Source: Erysipelotrichaceae bacterium OPF54
Lineage (GTDB): Bacteria > Bacillota_I > Bacilli_A > Erysipelotrichales > Erysipelotrichaceae
Reading direction: 5' to 3'
Assembly: GCA_022834735.1 (NCBI GenBank)
Contig: BQKD01000001.1
Span: forward strand, 1,899,659-1,963,658
Length of the DNA: 64,000 bases
The notes under the pieces are model-generated. The model saw only the letters and a program-made list of their open reading frames with translations. It was not told the origin of the DNA and ran no database searches. The translations under genes were made by a program, and so were the position numbers. Position 1 is the first letter of the stretch. Each line of letters opens with the position of its first letter. Below are positions 17,835 to 27,044 of the stretch, one piece after another.

Positions 17835-18488
17835 ATGAAAACAGCACTGATCAACGACACATCCGCCAGGCTTCTTGAAAATGCCGGAAGTATCCATACT
17901 TTTGCGCCCGGACAGACAATTTATTTCGAACAGGACGCCGGCAATACATTTTTCTATATCAAAAAAGGCAGAGTGAGAGCCTATTCGATCGATGAAAATG
18001 GAAGGGAGTTTACATACGAAGTTATCGGTCCGGGACGCCTGTTCGGCACGACCGATCCTTTTCTTGAAACAGCCAGGAGCACTTCGATCGACGCGGTCAC
18101 CGAAGCCGTCGTGGTCGAGCTTTCCCTGGCCAGTATCCTTCCACTGCTCAAGGAAAGTACCGATCTGGCGATCGATATCATCAATCTGCTCTCGCGTTCA
18201 GTCGATGCGCTTGCCAAACATATCCGGCGTTTAACATTAATGGATGCCAAAAAACGGATTGCCGATTTTCTGCTCGATATTTCCGGTGCTCCCGATCCGT
18301 CGCTCGGCACGACCCTCCATTCCATTCCTTATTCCCATCAGGATATTGCCGACTGCTGTGCTTTGCAGCGGGTCACGGTTACGCGGGCTTTGCATGAGCT
18401 TGAACACCTTGATCTGATCCGTCTTTCCTACCGCAAGGTCATAATAAAAGACCGTGCGGCTCTTGAGCGATATGCACGGTCTGTCTAG
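17835..18488 (+). CDS. Crp/Fnr-family transcriptional regulator
   Basis: 217 residues. The N-terminal cyclic-nucleotide-binding beta-barrel (TFAPGQTIYFEQDAGNTFFY, KKGRVRAYSI, GPGRLFG) leads through a long dimer helix to a C-terminal winged helix-turn-helix (SHQDIADCCALQRVTVTRAL). No Fnr-type N-terminal cysteine cluster is seen, and the barrel lacks the arginine-serine cAMP signature, so the effector is open. There is no SD before the ATG; a promoter with its -10 6 nt upstream is possible. It is divergent from the YitT gene with a palindromic operator between, which suggests autoregulation. Its stop codon abuts that of the convergent gene. Confidence 0.9.
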   Translation: MKTALINDTSARLLENAGSIHTFAPGQTIYFEQDAGNTFFYIKKGRVRAYSIDENGREFTYEVIGPGRLFGTTDPFLETARSTSIDAVTEAVVVELSLASILPLLKESTDLAIDIINLLSRSVDALAKHIRRLTLMDAKKRIADFLLDISGAPDPSLGTTLHSIPYSHQDIADCCALQRVTVTRALHELEHLDLIRLSYRKVIIKDRAALERYARSV

Positions 18489-19283
18489 CTAATTCGTTTT
18501 GATGAGCAGCCGGTTGTATGGAAGCTCATTGTCTTCAAGCACGGTCAGAGCATCTTTTTCAATAAGTTTCTGGATCCGGTCGGCCAGAAGATAGTCGCTA
18601 AGCTTCTGCTGATAGATGCCGATGATCTCGCCGATCGCGCGGCTTTCCAGCTTGCTGACTTCAAACCGGTTAAGGATCAGGACATCATAAATGTCGTCGC
18701 TGACAGACATCAGCTGACCGTTGACAACAGCTCTTAACGGACTGTTTTCGATACGCAGAGCCTCCCAGACGGTGGCATAGAAATTGACGTCAAAATAGGG
18801 AACCTCCACCTTGAGGGAAAGAACATAATCTAAATACTGATACAGGATGTTTTCCAGAGAGGGGAACATCGTCGTATAGTCCGGATTATGTACAATCTGC
18901 GGCAGCTCCACATACTGTACGCCGATATCATAAGGATCGAGCAGCGAGCAGACGAAAATAAAGCCAGATACATCGCCGGGCGAATTCTCCGAATAGATGC
19001 AGATCGGCTCGCCGGATTGCGCTCCCTCGATCAATGTATGAACATTATCCACATACGAGTAGATGGCTTCCCTGAGCTGATCGGTGTCATGGATCTGTCC
19101 GTTCTGCGTATACATCTTGTATATCAGATCAAGCCGGTACGTCGAGTCATAGGATTCATTAATATCGCCCTGATCAAGCATGAATGCCAGGGTCAGGATC
19201 TTGTCCTCGGGATCGATCTTTCCTGCCTCCTGGTGAAGCTTCATGATTCCGGCAGCTCCTTCTGAAAAAAATACGTGAATCAT
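18489..19283 (-). CDS. DUF1835/DUF3658-like protein
   Basis: 264 residues, no signal peptide or membrane segment. The start MIHVFFSEGAAGIMK resembles the DUF1835 N-terminus (a small-nucleotide-fold-like pattern). The acidic middle has FMLDQGDI and the C-terminal ~80 residues resemble DUF3658. The function of this pair is unknown. The ATG has an AGGAAAGG upstream. It is 12 nt from obg and may be co-transcribed with it. The converging Crp/Fnr gene ends at the neighbouring base with no terminator between. Confidence 0.6.
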   Translation of the reverse strand: MIHVFFSEGAAGIMKLHQEAGKIDPEDKILTLAFMLDQGDINESYDSTYRLDLIYKMYTQNGQIHDTDQLREAIYSYVDNVHTLIEGAQSGEPICIYSENSPGDVSGFIFVCSLLDPYDIGVQYVELPQIVHNPDYTTMFPSLENILYQYLDYVLSLKVEVPYFDVNFYATVWEALRIENSPLRAVVNGQLMSVSDDIYDVLILNRFEVSKLESRAIGEIIGIYQQKLSDYLLADRIQKLIEKDALTVLEDNELPYNRLLIKTN

Positions 19284-19295
19284 AAGTTTCCTTTC

Positions 19296-20579
19296 CTAAT
19301 TTTCTATAAATTCAAATTCAAATCCGTTGATGCGTACTGTATCTCCATCCTGAACTCCCGCTTCACGAAGCATACGGTCAATGCCCATATACCGCATTTT
19401 ATTCGCAAACAAGTAGTAGTCTTCTTCAGTATTGAGCTTATTGATATCGAATGATTTATCAATTTTCGGACCGCTTACTTCCCAGATATGAGGCTCAAGC
19501 TCTGTGATCTGTACATCCTTTTTCTTTTCTTCAAATTTGTATACGACACCGCTTTCGTGATTCTGTCCGGTTTCGAGCGGGAATGCCGGCGTGGTCATAA
19601 GCAGGTCGGCTGCTTTGCGCAGCACAGGATCCAGTCCTTCATGGATGATCGTCGTGGTTTCATACACAGGAACATCCGGATACGCTTCCTTGAACCGCTC
19701 CAGATTTTCTTCTGCATGTTCCAGATCCATTTTGTTCGCGACAACGATCTGCGGACGTTCGAGCAGCCGGAGCTGATAGTTTTTCAGCTCATCATTAATG
19801 ATCTTGTAATCCTGTACCGGGTCTCGTCCTTCTTCACCGCCCATATCGAGCACATGGATTATGACGCGGCAGCGTTCGATATGTTTCAGGAACTGGTGGC
19901 CGAGCCCTTTTCCTTCGCTCGCGCCCTCGATGAGACCTGGCAGATCGGCCAGAATGAAGCTTCGTCCGTCTTTTGTCTGGACAACACCGACATTCGGAGT
20001 AATGGTCGTAAACGGATAATCGCCGATTTCGGGCCTGGCACGCGTCACAGCTTCAAGGAACGTCGATTTTCCCACGCTCGGGAATCCGACCAGGCCGACA
20101 TCCGCAAGGGTCCTTAATTCAACGACGGCATCGTATTCCTCGCCTTCCTTGCCGCTTTCGGCATATTTCGGCGCTGTATTGCGCGCCGATTTGAAATGGC
20201 AGTTTCCTCTGCCTCCGCGGCCTCCCTTCGCAACGACCTGCTGCTGCCATGGTTCGGTCAGATCAGCAACGATCATCCCGTCGTCTGCGCGTTTCACGAT
20301 CGTTCCGAGCGGCACCTTGACGATCTTATTGTCGCCGTTGGCTCCATGCATGCGCTTGTTCTTCCCTTTTTCGCCATTTTGCGCAATCAGTCTGCGATGA
20401 TAGCGCAGGTCGAGAAGTGTCGTCATGCCCGGATCGGCTTCAAAGATGACATCGCCGCCTTTGCCCCCGTCACCTCCGAACGGACCGCCGTACGCTACAT
20501 ATTTTTCATGACGGAAGCTGACGATCCCGTCGCCTCCGTTGCCCGCTTTAATGAATACTTTTACTTGATCTACAAACAT
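19296..20579 (-). CDS. obg: GTPase Obg/CgtA
   Basis: A 427-residue essential GTPase of 50S assembly and stress signalling. It has the glycine-rich Obg fold (KAGNGGDGIVSFRHEKYV, GGKGGDVIFEAD). The G domain shows GFPSVGKST (G1), DLPGLIEGASEGKGLG (G3) and NKMD (G4). A C-terminal OCT domain ends in GDTVRINGFEFEFIEN. SD GGAGGAATTCC precedes the ATG. It lies downstream of the rplU-prp-rpmA operon but is separated by a terminator, with a TATAAT about 25 nt upstream of the ATG. Confidence 0.97.
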   Translation of the reverse strand: MFVDQVKVFIKAGNGGDGIVSFRHEKYVAYGGPFGGDGGKGGDVIFEADPGMTTLLDLRYHRRLIAQNGEKGKNKRMHGANGDNKIVKVPLGTIVKRADDGMIVADLTEPWQQQVVAKGGRGGRGNCHFKSARNTAPKYAESGKEGEEYDAVVELRTLADVGLVGFPSVGKSTFLEAVTRARPEIGDYPFTTITPNVGVVQTKDGRSFILADLPGLIEGASEGKGLGHQFLKHIERCRVIIHVLDMGGEEGRDPVQDYKIINDELKNYQLRLLERPQIVVANKMDLEHAEENLERFKEAYPDVPVYETTTIIHEGLDPVLRKAADLLMTTPAFPLETGQNHESGVVYKFEEKKKDVQITELEPHIWEVSGPKIDKSFDINKLNTEEDYYLFANKMRYMGIDRMLREAGVQDGDTVRINGFEFEFIEN

Positions 20580-20650
20580 TGGAATTCCTCCATTTATTTT
20601 TATTATACTTTGTCTTTCTTGAAAAACGAACTCTCTGGCCCCTTTCTCAG

Positions 20651-20678
20651 AAAAAAAGTCCGGATCGCCGATCCGAAC
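20651..20678 (-). terminator. Intrinsic terminator after rpmA
   Basis: Minus-strand GTTCGGATC / GATCCGGAC stem with a GGC loop and seven T, between rpmA and obg. Confidence 0.85.
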
Positions 20679-20688
20679 TATTCCTTCA

Positions 20689-20973
20689 TTAAGCTTCAGG
20701 ATAAACAGAAACCTGTTTTTTGTTCTTGCCTAAACGTTCGTATTTTACAACACCGTTCACTGTAGCGAACAATGTGTCATCTCCACCGCGTCCAACGTTT
20801 TTGCCCGGATGAATTTTTGTTCCGCGCTGACGGTAAATAATACTTCCTGCATGGCATTTCTGACCATCTGCCAGTTTCGCGCCAAGACGTTTAGAATGAG
20901 AATCACGGCCGTTCTTTGTAGAACCTACTCCCTTTTTAGAAGCAAAAAACTGAATATCTAATGTAAAACGCAT
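20689..20973 (-). CDS. rpmA: Ribosomal protein bL27 with Prp-cleaved N-terminal extension
   Basis: 94 residues. The mature L27 part ([32 protein letters not shown]) is preceded by [11 protein letters not shown]. In Firmicutes the protease Prp cleaves after the FF pair to expose the N-terminus that reaches the peptidyl transferase centre. The Prp gene lies immediately upstream. It is the third gene of the rplU-prp-rpmA operon and is followed by a terminator. Confidence 0.97.
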   Translation of the reverse strand: MRFTLDIQFFASKKGVGSTKNGRDSHSKRLGAKLADGQKCHAGSIIYRQRGTKIHPGKNVGRGGDDTLFATVNGVVKYERLGKNKKQVSVYPEA

Positions 20974-20975
20974 GA

Positions 20976-21290
20976 TTACACCTCTTTCCTAGTGATCTGA
21001 ATATGTTTGGGGTACGACTCCTGAATCGTTAGAAGCTGTTTTTCGATCACTGAAAGAACAAGCTGAACGGAGTCATCTGACTTTTCAACAATAATCTGGA
21101 TGCGGTTTTCTGAAACTATGAACGAACAGCAGTCCCTGCACAATTCATCCAGCGCATTCATCCCGCCAATGATGACGGCCGAAGCTCCGGCACACACCAC
21201 ATCCTGACCATACGCTGCATACAGCGCATGACCTTTCATGTCGAACTTCTGTATATCCTTATGATCTGCGGATATACGAACCTGGATCAT
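20976..21290 (-). CDS. prp: Ribosomal-processing cysteine protease Prp
   Basis: 104 residues. The catalytic His is in MKGHALYA and the Cys in [11 protein letters not shown], the spacing of the Prp family. It removes the N-terminal extension of L27, encoded 2 nt downstream, and is flanked by rplU and rpmA as in B. subtilis and S. aureus. Confidence 0.95.
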   Translation of the reverse strand: MIQVRISADHKDIQKFDMKGHALYAAYGQDVVCAGASAVIIGGMNALDELCRDCCSFIVSENRIQIIVEKSDDSVQLVLSVIEKQLLTIQESYPKHIQITRKEV

Positions 21291-21292
21291 GA

Positions 21293-21595
21293 TTAAGCCT
21301 CGATCGTTTCGATCTTAATACGAGTATAAGGCTGACGGTGTCCCTGTTTACGACGAGTTGATGATTTTTTAGGTTTATATTTGACAATAGTGATTTTCTT
21401 GCCTTTTCCCTGTTTTTCAACTACTCCGGTTACCTTTGCGCCTTCAACGAAAGGATGACCGATCTTACCATCCGCAAACAGAACTTTATCGAATTCTACA
21501 GTGTCTCCTTCGCTGGCATCAATTTTCTCAACAAAGATCACGCTATCTTTTTCTACTTTGATCTGCTTTCCGCCTGTTTCAATAATTGCGTACAT
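21293..21595 (-). CDS. rplU: Ribosomal protein bL21
   Basis: 100 residues from [15 protein letters not shown] to the basic C-terminus ([22 protein letters not shown]). I chose the ATG at 21595 because AGGAGGTG lies 6 nt upstream. The GTG three codons further up lies within that SD. It is the first gene of rplU-prp-rpmA, and a structured leader precedes it. Confidence 0.97.
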   Translation of the reverse strand: MYAIIETGGKQIKVEKDSVIFVEKIDASEGDTVEFDKVLFADGKIGHPFVEGAKVTGVVEKQGKGKKITIVKYKPKKSSTRRKQGHRQPYTRIKIETIEA

Positions 21596-21604
21596 TACGT
21601 GCAC

Positions 21605-21699
21605 CTCCTGTCATTTCTAATCTGAGACTCGCCATCAAGGTGCGATTGCTCGACTTGAACCTTTTCTGGGCGGCTGCAATACCTTCAACAGTCTGCAAC
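21605..21699 (-). promoter_or_regulatory. L21-type ribosomal leader RNA
   Basis: The ~95-nt 5'UTR between the rplU promoter and SD is GC-rich and foldable (GACTGTTGAAGG, GCAGCCGCCC, AAGTCGAGCAATCG, then CACCTTGATGG). It occupies the place of the Firmicutes L21 leader, thought to mediate feedback by L21. The assignment is by position and resemblance; a covariance-model match was not run. Confidence 0.6.
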
Positions 21700-21705
21700 G
21701 AAAGT

Positions 21706-21734
21706 ATTATATGCGATTTCGATCCCGGATGCAA
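21706..21734 (-). promoter_or_regulatory. Promoter of rplU-prp-rpmA
   Basis: Minus strand: TTGCAT at 21734-21729, a 17-nt spacer, TATAAT at 21711-21706. It lies between the dnaE stop and the L21 leader. Confidence 0.75.
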
Positions 21735-21751
21735 GAGCTAAATATGTTTTC

Positions 21752-24700
21752 TCACGCAAATTCATCCAGATCGATAAATGTCAGTTTGTTGGCCAGGATC
21801 GACTCTTCTTTTTCTTTCCGACCTTCGATCAGCACGAGGGCCCCTGCCTTGAGCGCCTCCTTGTTCGGTTCATACTGTCTTGGCATGATCACGGCTTCGC
21901 TCGTTTTTGTTTCATCTTCGATATTGACGAATGCCATCATGTCGCCTCTTTTCGTCTTATGAGGCTTAACACGCACGATCCGTACGAGCACTCTGACATA
22001 CCCTAGCTGATCTTCGATATCTGCCAGGGTCGCCACCTGACCATATCGTTTGATCCGCAATGTCCGGATCGGATGCTCGCTCAGATAAAAGCCATACACG
22101 CTCTTTTCGCGCTGCGCTCTTTCGAAGGATTTTTCTTCGTACCGCATCAGTCTTGGTCTGGAAGCAAGAGAAAAATCAAAGTGGATCGTATCCGCTTCTT
22201 CCACCTGTACGATGCTGGCATAATTACGGATCTGGGCAAGATTTTCTCTTAACGTGATCCGGTTGATCCCGAATTCATCAAATGCGCCTGCATCGATCAG
22301 GGAAAGGATCGTATTTTCTCCCACCTTGGCGGCCTGGAGCCTGCTCATGCATTCGAACAGATCCTTGAATGGCTCTTTGCCGCGTTCCGAAAGAATTTTC
22401 GAATAAATGCTTTTGCCGATTCCCTTGATGGCCTGAAACGGCATCCTCAATCCGTTTTCTTCGATTTCATAGGAACCGGTTGAATGAACGATGCTGACAG
22501 GCAGGATATTTACTTTTCGTTTGGTGCATTCAAATATATATTCCGCGCTTTTTTCGGCTGAGCCGGTTACGCTGTCAAGCAGGCTCTGATAAAAATACAG
22601 CGGAAAATTCGCTTTTAAATACGCCATGATATAGGCCAGGCTCGAATAGGCGTAGGAATGAGATTTATTGAATCCGTATTTGGCGAACTGTTCCATCTGC
22701 GCAAAGATCTTTTGAGCAACCGCTTCGCTGATCCCCTGAGACAAGGCGCCGGCAATAAAAGTCTGCCTGTAGGAATCCATGACGTCTTTTTTCTTTTTGG
22801 ACATCGCTTTTCGCAGCGTATCGGCCTGCGAAAGAGTCATTTTACCTATGACCTGAGCGATCTGCATGATCTGCTCCTGATAGATCATGACCCCGTATGT
22901 TTCCTGCAGGATCGGCTTCAATGCCGGATGCAGATAGTGAATGGACTGCGGATCCTGTCTCTGACGCAAATACAGAGGGATATTTTCCATCGGTCCGGGG
23001 CGATACAAAGCAAGAGTAACAGATATGTCAGCAAAAGTATGAGGTCTTACTTTTTTAAGAAGAGATTTGATCCCGTCGCCTTCAAACTGGAAAACGCCGA
23101 CGGTGTCGCCCTGGCTGAGCAGCTCATAAGTTTTTCTGTCATCTTTTCTGATCTTGAAAATATCGATCTGCGTTCCGTGATCTTTTTTTATATTGTCCAG
23201 GATCCGTTTGATCGTTGTAAGATTGCGCAGAGCAAGGACATCCATTTTGATGAGCCCGAGGGGTTCAAGATTTTCCATGGTGTACTGACATGCTTCAAGA
23301 AGACTATCTACATTTTTCAGCGGGCACACTTCCACGATCGGGCGGCTGCTGAGCACGATACCTGCGGCGTGGACGGTCGTATGGCGCGGCAGACCTTCGA
23401 GCCGCAGCGACTGCTCATACAGCTTCTGCCATTTGGAATGGGAGTTAACGAGTTTCCTGAATGCAGGAACGCCTTCATAAGCTGCGCGAAGCGTCATCGG
23501 AATACCCTGGATAGAAGGGATGAGCTTGGTGATCTGATCAATTTCCCTTGCCGGATAACCGAATGCCTTCCCGACATCGCGAAGCACCTGCTTGGCCTTC
23601 AGGTTGGAAAAAGCAATGATCTGCGAAACGTGTTCATGACCGTATTTCTCGGTCAGATAGCGAATGATATCCTCTCTTCGATCATCCGGAAAATCGGTAT
23701 CGATATCGGGCATGCTGATCCGGTCCGGATTGAGGAAACGTTCAAACAGCAGATTGTTCTCGATCGGATCGATATGGGTTATGCCCAGACAATAAGCCAC
23801 GAGCGAACCAGCTGCGCTCCCGCGCCCCGGTCCGACGAGGATATCATGGCTGCGCGCATAACGGATCATGTCATATACGATCAGAAAATAATCGGTAAAC
23901 CCCATCCGGGTAATGATTTCCAGTTCATATTCAAGCCGGCGGACATAGGCTTCATCGATCTGTCCGTTCATGCGTTTGTGCAGTCCGGCTTTGCAGAGCT
24001 TGATCAGATATGTTCTTGAATCAATACCGAGCTTGTTTTCAAAGGATGGAAGAGTGCTCTGTTCAAATGGCTCTGTCAAGCTGCACATTCCAGCTATTCG
24101 TTCGCTTTCCTCAAGATCCTGGGCATCATACAACGAAGCCATCTGCTCATCTGTCCTGAAAAAACGGCCGTATGAAACATTCAGCGTCGGATCTTCGATA
24201 CTGGTCTGCTTGTCGATAGCGCGCAATACTTTCAGATCGTTTACTTCTTCTTCATTGAGATAAAGAACACGGGACAATGCGGTCGTAGGAATATCCAGCC
24301 TTGCCGCGCATTCCTTGAGCAGGATATTGAGACGGGCCCGGTATCTGGAATCATTCATGGCAATCGAAATATAGAAGGTATCGAAAATTTCCTTGAACTG
24401 TTTCAGGATACGGTTCAGCTGCTGTTCGTCCTCCTGTTCCAGCACTGCCTGAATCGTATCATCGATGCCGGCGCTCAAAATGATCAGTCCGTTTTGATGT
24501 TCGGCAATATCCTGAATCGCAAGAGGCCGGCTGCCTGCCATCGTGGAAAGTTTATAGAGACTTTGCAGACCGGTATTATTCTTTGCCAGAAGAACAAATC
24601 CAAAGTTTTCCTCATTTTCTTTCGCTTCAATTTCCATGCCGACGATCGGTTTGATATGACAGGCACGGCATGCTCTTAAAAAAGAAGGTACGCCAAAAAG

Positions 24701-24823
24701 GACATCCTTATCCGTCAGTGCGACAGCACTTTTATGTTCGGACGCCGCCTTCAAAACAAGCTGTTCGATTCGGATCGGTGAGTGCAGCAAAGAGTAGGCA
24801 CTTTGTGTGTGTAAATGAATCAT
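21752..24823 (-). CDS. dnaE: DNA polymerase III alpha subunit DnaE
   Basis: A 1023-residue C-family replicative polymerase, at the short end for DnaE. The PHP domain (MIHLHTQSAYSLLHSPI) opens the protein. The catalytic aspartates are in MPDIDTDFPDDRR. The finger region has FQFEGDGIKSLL, RPGPMENIPLYLRQR and GVMIYQEQIMQIAQ. A tandem HhH and an OB-like C-terminus follow. In Firmicutes DnaE works beside PolC at primer hand-off. There is no SD before the ATG; the -10 of a good promoter ends 6 nt upstream, so translation is probably leaderless. The rplU promoter follows the stop. Confidence 0.96.
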   Translation of the reverse strand: MIHLHTQSAYSLLHSPIRIEQLVLKAASEHKSAVALTDKDVLFGVPSFLRACRACHIKPIVGMEIEAKENEENFGFVLLAKNNTGLQSLYKLSTMAGSRPLAIQDIAEHQNGLIILSAGIDDTIQAVLEQEDEQQLNRILKQFKEIFDTFYISIAMNDSRYRARLNILLKECAARLDIPTTALSRVLYLNEEEVNDLKVLRAIDKQTSIEDPTLNVSYGRFFRTDEQMASLYDAQDLEESERIAGMCSLTEPFEQSTLPSFENKLGIDSRTYLIKLCKAGLHKRMNGQIDEAYVRRLEYELEIITRMGFTDYFLIVYDMIRYARSHDILVGPGRGSAAGSLVAYCLGITHIDPIENNLLFERFLNPDRISMPDIDTDFPDDRREDIIRYLTEKYGHEHVSQIIAFSNLKAKQVLRDVGKAFGYPAREIDQITKLIPSIQGIPMTLRAAYEGVPAFRKLVNSHSKWQKLYEQSLRLEGLPRHTTVHAAGIVLSSRPIVEVCPLKNVDSLLEACQYTMENLEPLGLIKMDVLALRNLTTIKRILDNIKKDHGTQIDIFKIRKDDRKTYELLSQGDTVGVFQFEGDGIKSLLKKVRPHTFADISVTLALYRPGPMENIPLYLRQRQDPQSIHYLHPALKPILQETYGVMIYQEQIMQIAQVIGKMTLSQADTLRKAMSKKKKDVMDSYRQTFIAGALSQGISEAVAQKIFAQMEQFAKYGFNKSHSYAYSSLAYIMAYLKANFPLYFYQSLLDSVTGSAEKSAEYIFECTKRKVNILPVSIVHSTGSYEIEENGLRMPFQAIKGIGKSIYSKILSERGKEPFKDLFECMSRLQAAKVGENTILSLIDAGAFDEFGINRITLRENLAQIRNYASIVQVEEADTIHFDFSLASRPRLMRYEEKSFERAQREKSVYGFYLSEHPIRTLRIKRYGQVATLADIEDQLGYVRVLVRIVRVKPHKTKRGDMMAFVNIEDETKTSEAVIMPRQYEPNKEALKAGALVLIEGRKEKEESILANKLTFIDLDEFA

Positions 24824-24829
24824 AACTTT

Positions 24830-24859
24830 ATGTTAGCACCAAAAACATACTGGTTGCAA
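24830..24859 (-). promoter_or_regulatory. dnaE promoter with -10 six nt from the ATG
   Basis: Minus strand: TTGCAA at 24859-24854, an 18-nt spacer, TAACAT at 24835-24830, then AAAGTT and the dnaE ATG. No SD is present. Confidence 0.65.
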
Positions 24860-24907
24860 TATGAACCACTCTCCCGTTCGCGTCCTTCAGAGATGGAGTG
24901 CCGGAAA

Positions 24908-24936
24908 AGAAAAAAGTCCGGAAATTCTCCGAACTT
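24908..24936 (-). terminator. Intrinsic terminator overlapping the nrnA stop
   Basis: Minus-strand AAGTTCGGA / TCCGGACTT stem and a T-run. It ends the unit containing ylxM, ackA and nrnA. Confidence 0.8.
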
Positions 24937-25853
24937 ATTTTGCTGCTTCTATCAAGAGCTCAATGATCTCATGGACCTGTTTCAACGATAAGCCTTTGAT
25001 CCCGGCTGCGCACACATGTCCGCCTCCATTGTAGCAGGCTGCGATCTGACGCACATCTTTTGTCTTGGCACGAAGAGAAGCATTATAAATGCCTGGCTCT
25101 TTTTCTGTGAACAGAGCCCACAGATCGACTTCTTCGATACCGGCAAGCACATAGACTTTTTCCTTTGCCTGGGCAAACTCCATATCGAGTTTCGCATAGT
25201 CTTCGATCTGCATGATCGAGGCCATCACATGATCCTGATATACGGCCTTATTGCGTACTTCATTTTCATAGCGAAAGTCCTTTAACGTAATGGCATAATT
25301 GTGCTCATTCGCTTTCTGCACATCCGCTCCCTGTTCCACAAGATACGTAGCTGCCATAAATGACTGCGGGCGGGTATTGCTCGTCGTGAACCGGATATTG
25401 TCCGCGATCAGGCCTTCATAAAGTTCCTGTGCAGCTTTTTTTCCGATTCGCTGCTTCTGCGCCTTGAAATAAAGAGCTAGCATTTCGCACGTAGCACTTG
25501 CCTTTTCATCGATCCATTCGAGCGTTCCGATCTGTTCTACCGGAACATGGTGATCGATGCGAACGATTTCCTGCGCATCCAGGGCCCTGCCATCATCCAT
25601 TCTCGCACTGTTTGCGGTGTCCAGAACAATGGCAAGCGAATGATGGATCGTTTCATCGCTTATGTCATCCGTTTGATATTCCTCATTTCCTGTCCCGGCT
25701 GCATAGATCTTTTTTTCCGGATACAGGCTCTGGAGCGCATATTTTAATCCGAACTGCGATCCAAAAGCATCCTGGTCAGGAAACTGATGACGGAATATAC
25801 AGATCGTTTCAGCGTTTTCGATTGCCTGTCTGATCTTATTCAGCTTTTCCATT
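24935..25853 (-). CDS. nrnA: DHH-family nanoRNase/pAp or c-di-AMP phosphodiesterase (NrnA type)
   Basis: About 305 residues. The DHH domain shows FRHQFPDQDAFGSQFGL (motif I), VLDTAN (motif II) and IDHHVP (DHH motif). The DHHA1 domain ends with CYNGGGHVCAAGIKG. Relatives degrade 2-4-nt RNAs, pAp or pApA. I chose the ATG at 25853 (MEKLNKIRQ), which has AAGGA upstream and lies inside the 3' end of ackA. The longer frame to 25897 has no SD. It overlaps ackA by 18 nt, implying translational coupling. Confidence 0.92.
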
Positions 25854-27038
25854 GGTGAGATCCTTGTATGCATCGCGTGCGAGCATGACCTCTTCATTCG
25901 TAGGGATCACCCATAAAGCCACTTTGGAATCATCTGTGGAGATGAGTGCCTCTTTGCCGCGGAAGTTGTTCTTTTCCGGATCAAATTCTGCACCAAGGCA
26001 GCCTAAGCGTTCGCAGATCTGCGCTCTTAATCCGATCGCGTTTTCTCCGATTCCGCCAGCAAATACGATCGCGTCGCATCCGCCCATCAGAGCGAAATAT
26101 CCGCCAATCGTTTCAATGATGCGGCTGACGAAAATATCCTGGGCGAGGATGGCGCGAGGATTTCCTTCTTTCACACCATCTTCGATATCGCGTGAATCGC
26201 TGGAAATCCCGGAAACGCCAAGAAGTCCGGACTGTTTATTCAAAATATTGTCGAGTTCTTCTGCTGTATATCCGTATTTATTCTGCAGGAACACCAGGAT
26301 CGCTGGATCGATATCTCCTGAACGGGTTCCCATCATTACTCCGGCAAGCGGAGTAAATCCCATAGAGGTTTTCAGTGATTTTCCATTTTTTACCGCTGTG
26401 ATGGATGCGCCGTTTCCGAGATGGCATGTGATGATATTCATTTCGTCGACCGGTTTTCCTTCGATCTGGGCAAGACGTTCTGTCAGGAATTTATGGCTCG
26501 TTCCGTGCATACCGTAACGGCGGATGTGATCTTGCTCATAGTATTTATATGGGATCGGATAAATATAATTTTCTTCCGGCATTGTCTGATGAAATGCCGT
26601 ATCAAACACGAATGTGTGGCTTGCGTTCGGAAGCGCTTCCTTGAATGAGCGGTATCCTACCAGACCGGCCGGATTGTGCAGCGGCGCAAGAGGGATGCAT
26701 TCCTCAAATTTTGCTTCTGCTTCGTCGCTTGCTTTTACCGAATCCGAATAGAATTCGCCGCCATGAACCATACGGTGTCCTACCGCTTCGATATCTTCAA
26801 GTTTTTCAACAACGCCATGCGCGATCAGGGCTTCGATCAGTTTCTGTACCGCAACCGTATGATCAGGAATGTCTGTGATTTCCTCGAATTTTTCATTTCC
26901 TACTGTGATCGAAAAAACGGAATCGTTTAATCCGATTCGTTCAACAAGACCTTTTGCGAGAACCGTTTCGCTTGGCATTTCAAATACCTGAAATTTCAAT
27001 GAAGAACTTCCGGCATTAACACTCATTACAATAGACAT
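25836..27038 (-). CDS. ackA: Acetate kinase
   Basis: A 400-residue ASKHA-fold kinase interconverting acetyl phosphate and acetate with ATP/ADP. Signatures are VNAGSSSLKFQVF at the N-terminus, TCHLGNGASITAVKNGKS and TPLAGVMMGTRSGDIDP in the centre, and the C-terminal VFAGGIGENA. It suggests fermentative acetate formation. Phosphotransacetylase is not in the window. AGGAGGAATAAG precedes the ATG. It lies between ylxM and nrnA, an unusual position where ffh often follows ylxM. Confidence 0.97.
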   Translation of the reverse strand: MSIVMSVNAGSSSLKFQVFEMPSETVLAKGLVERIGLNDSVFSITVGNEKFEEITDIPDHTVAVQKLIEALIAHGVVEKLEDIEAVGHRMVHGGEFYSDSVKASDEAEAKFEECIPLAPLHNPAGLVGYRSFKEALPNASHTFVFDTAFHQTMPEENYIYPIPYKYYEQDHIRRYGMHGTSHKFLTERLAQIEGKPVDEMNIITCHLGNGASITAVKNGKSLKTSMGFTPLAGVMMGTRSGDIDPAILVFLQNKYGYTAEELDNILNKQSGLLGVSGISSDSRDIEDGVKEGNPRAILAQDIFVSRIIETIGGYFALMGGCDAIVFAGGIGENAIGLRAQICERLGCLGAEFDPEKNNFRGKEALISTDDSKVALWVIPTNEEVMLARDAYKDLTNGKAE

Positions 27039-27044
27039 AGTTTC

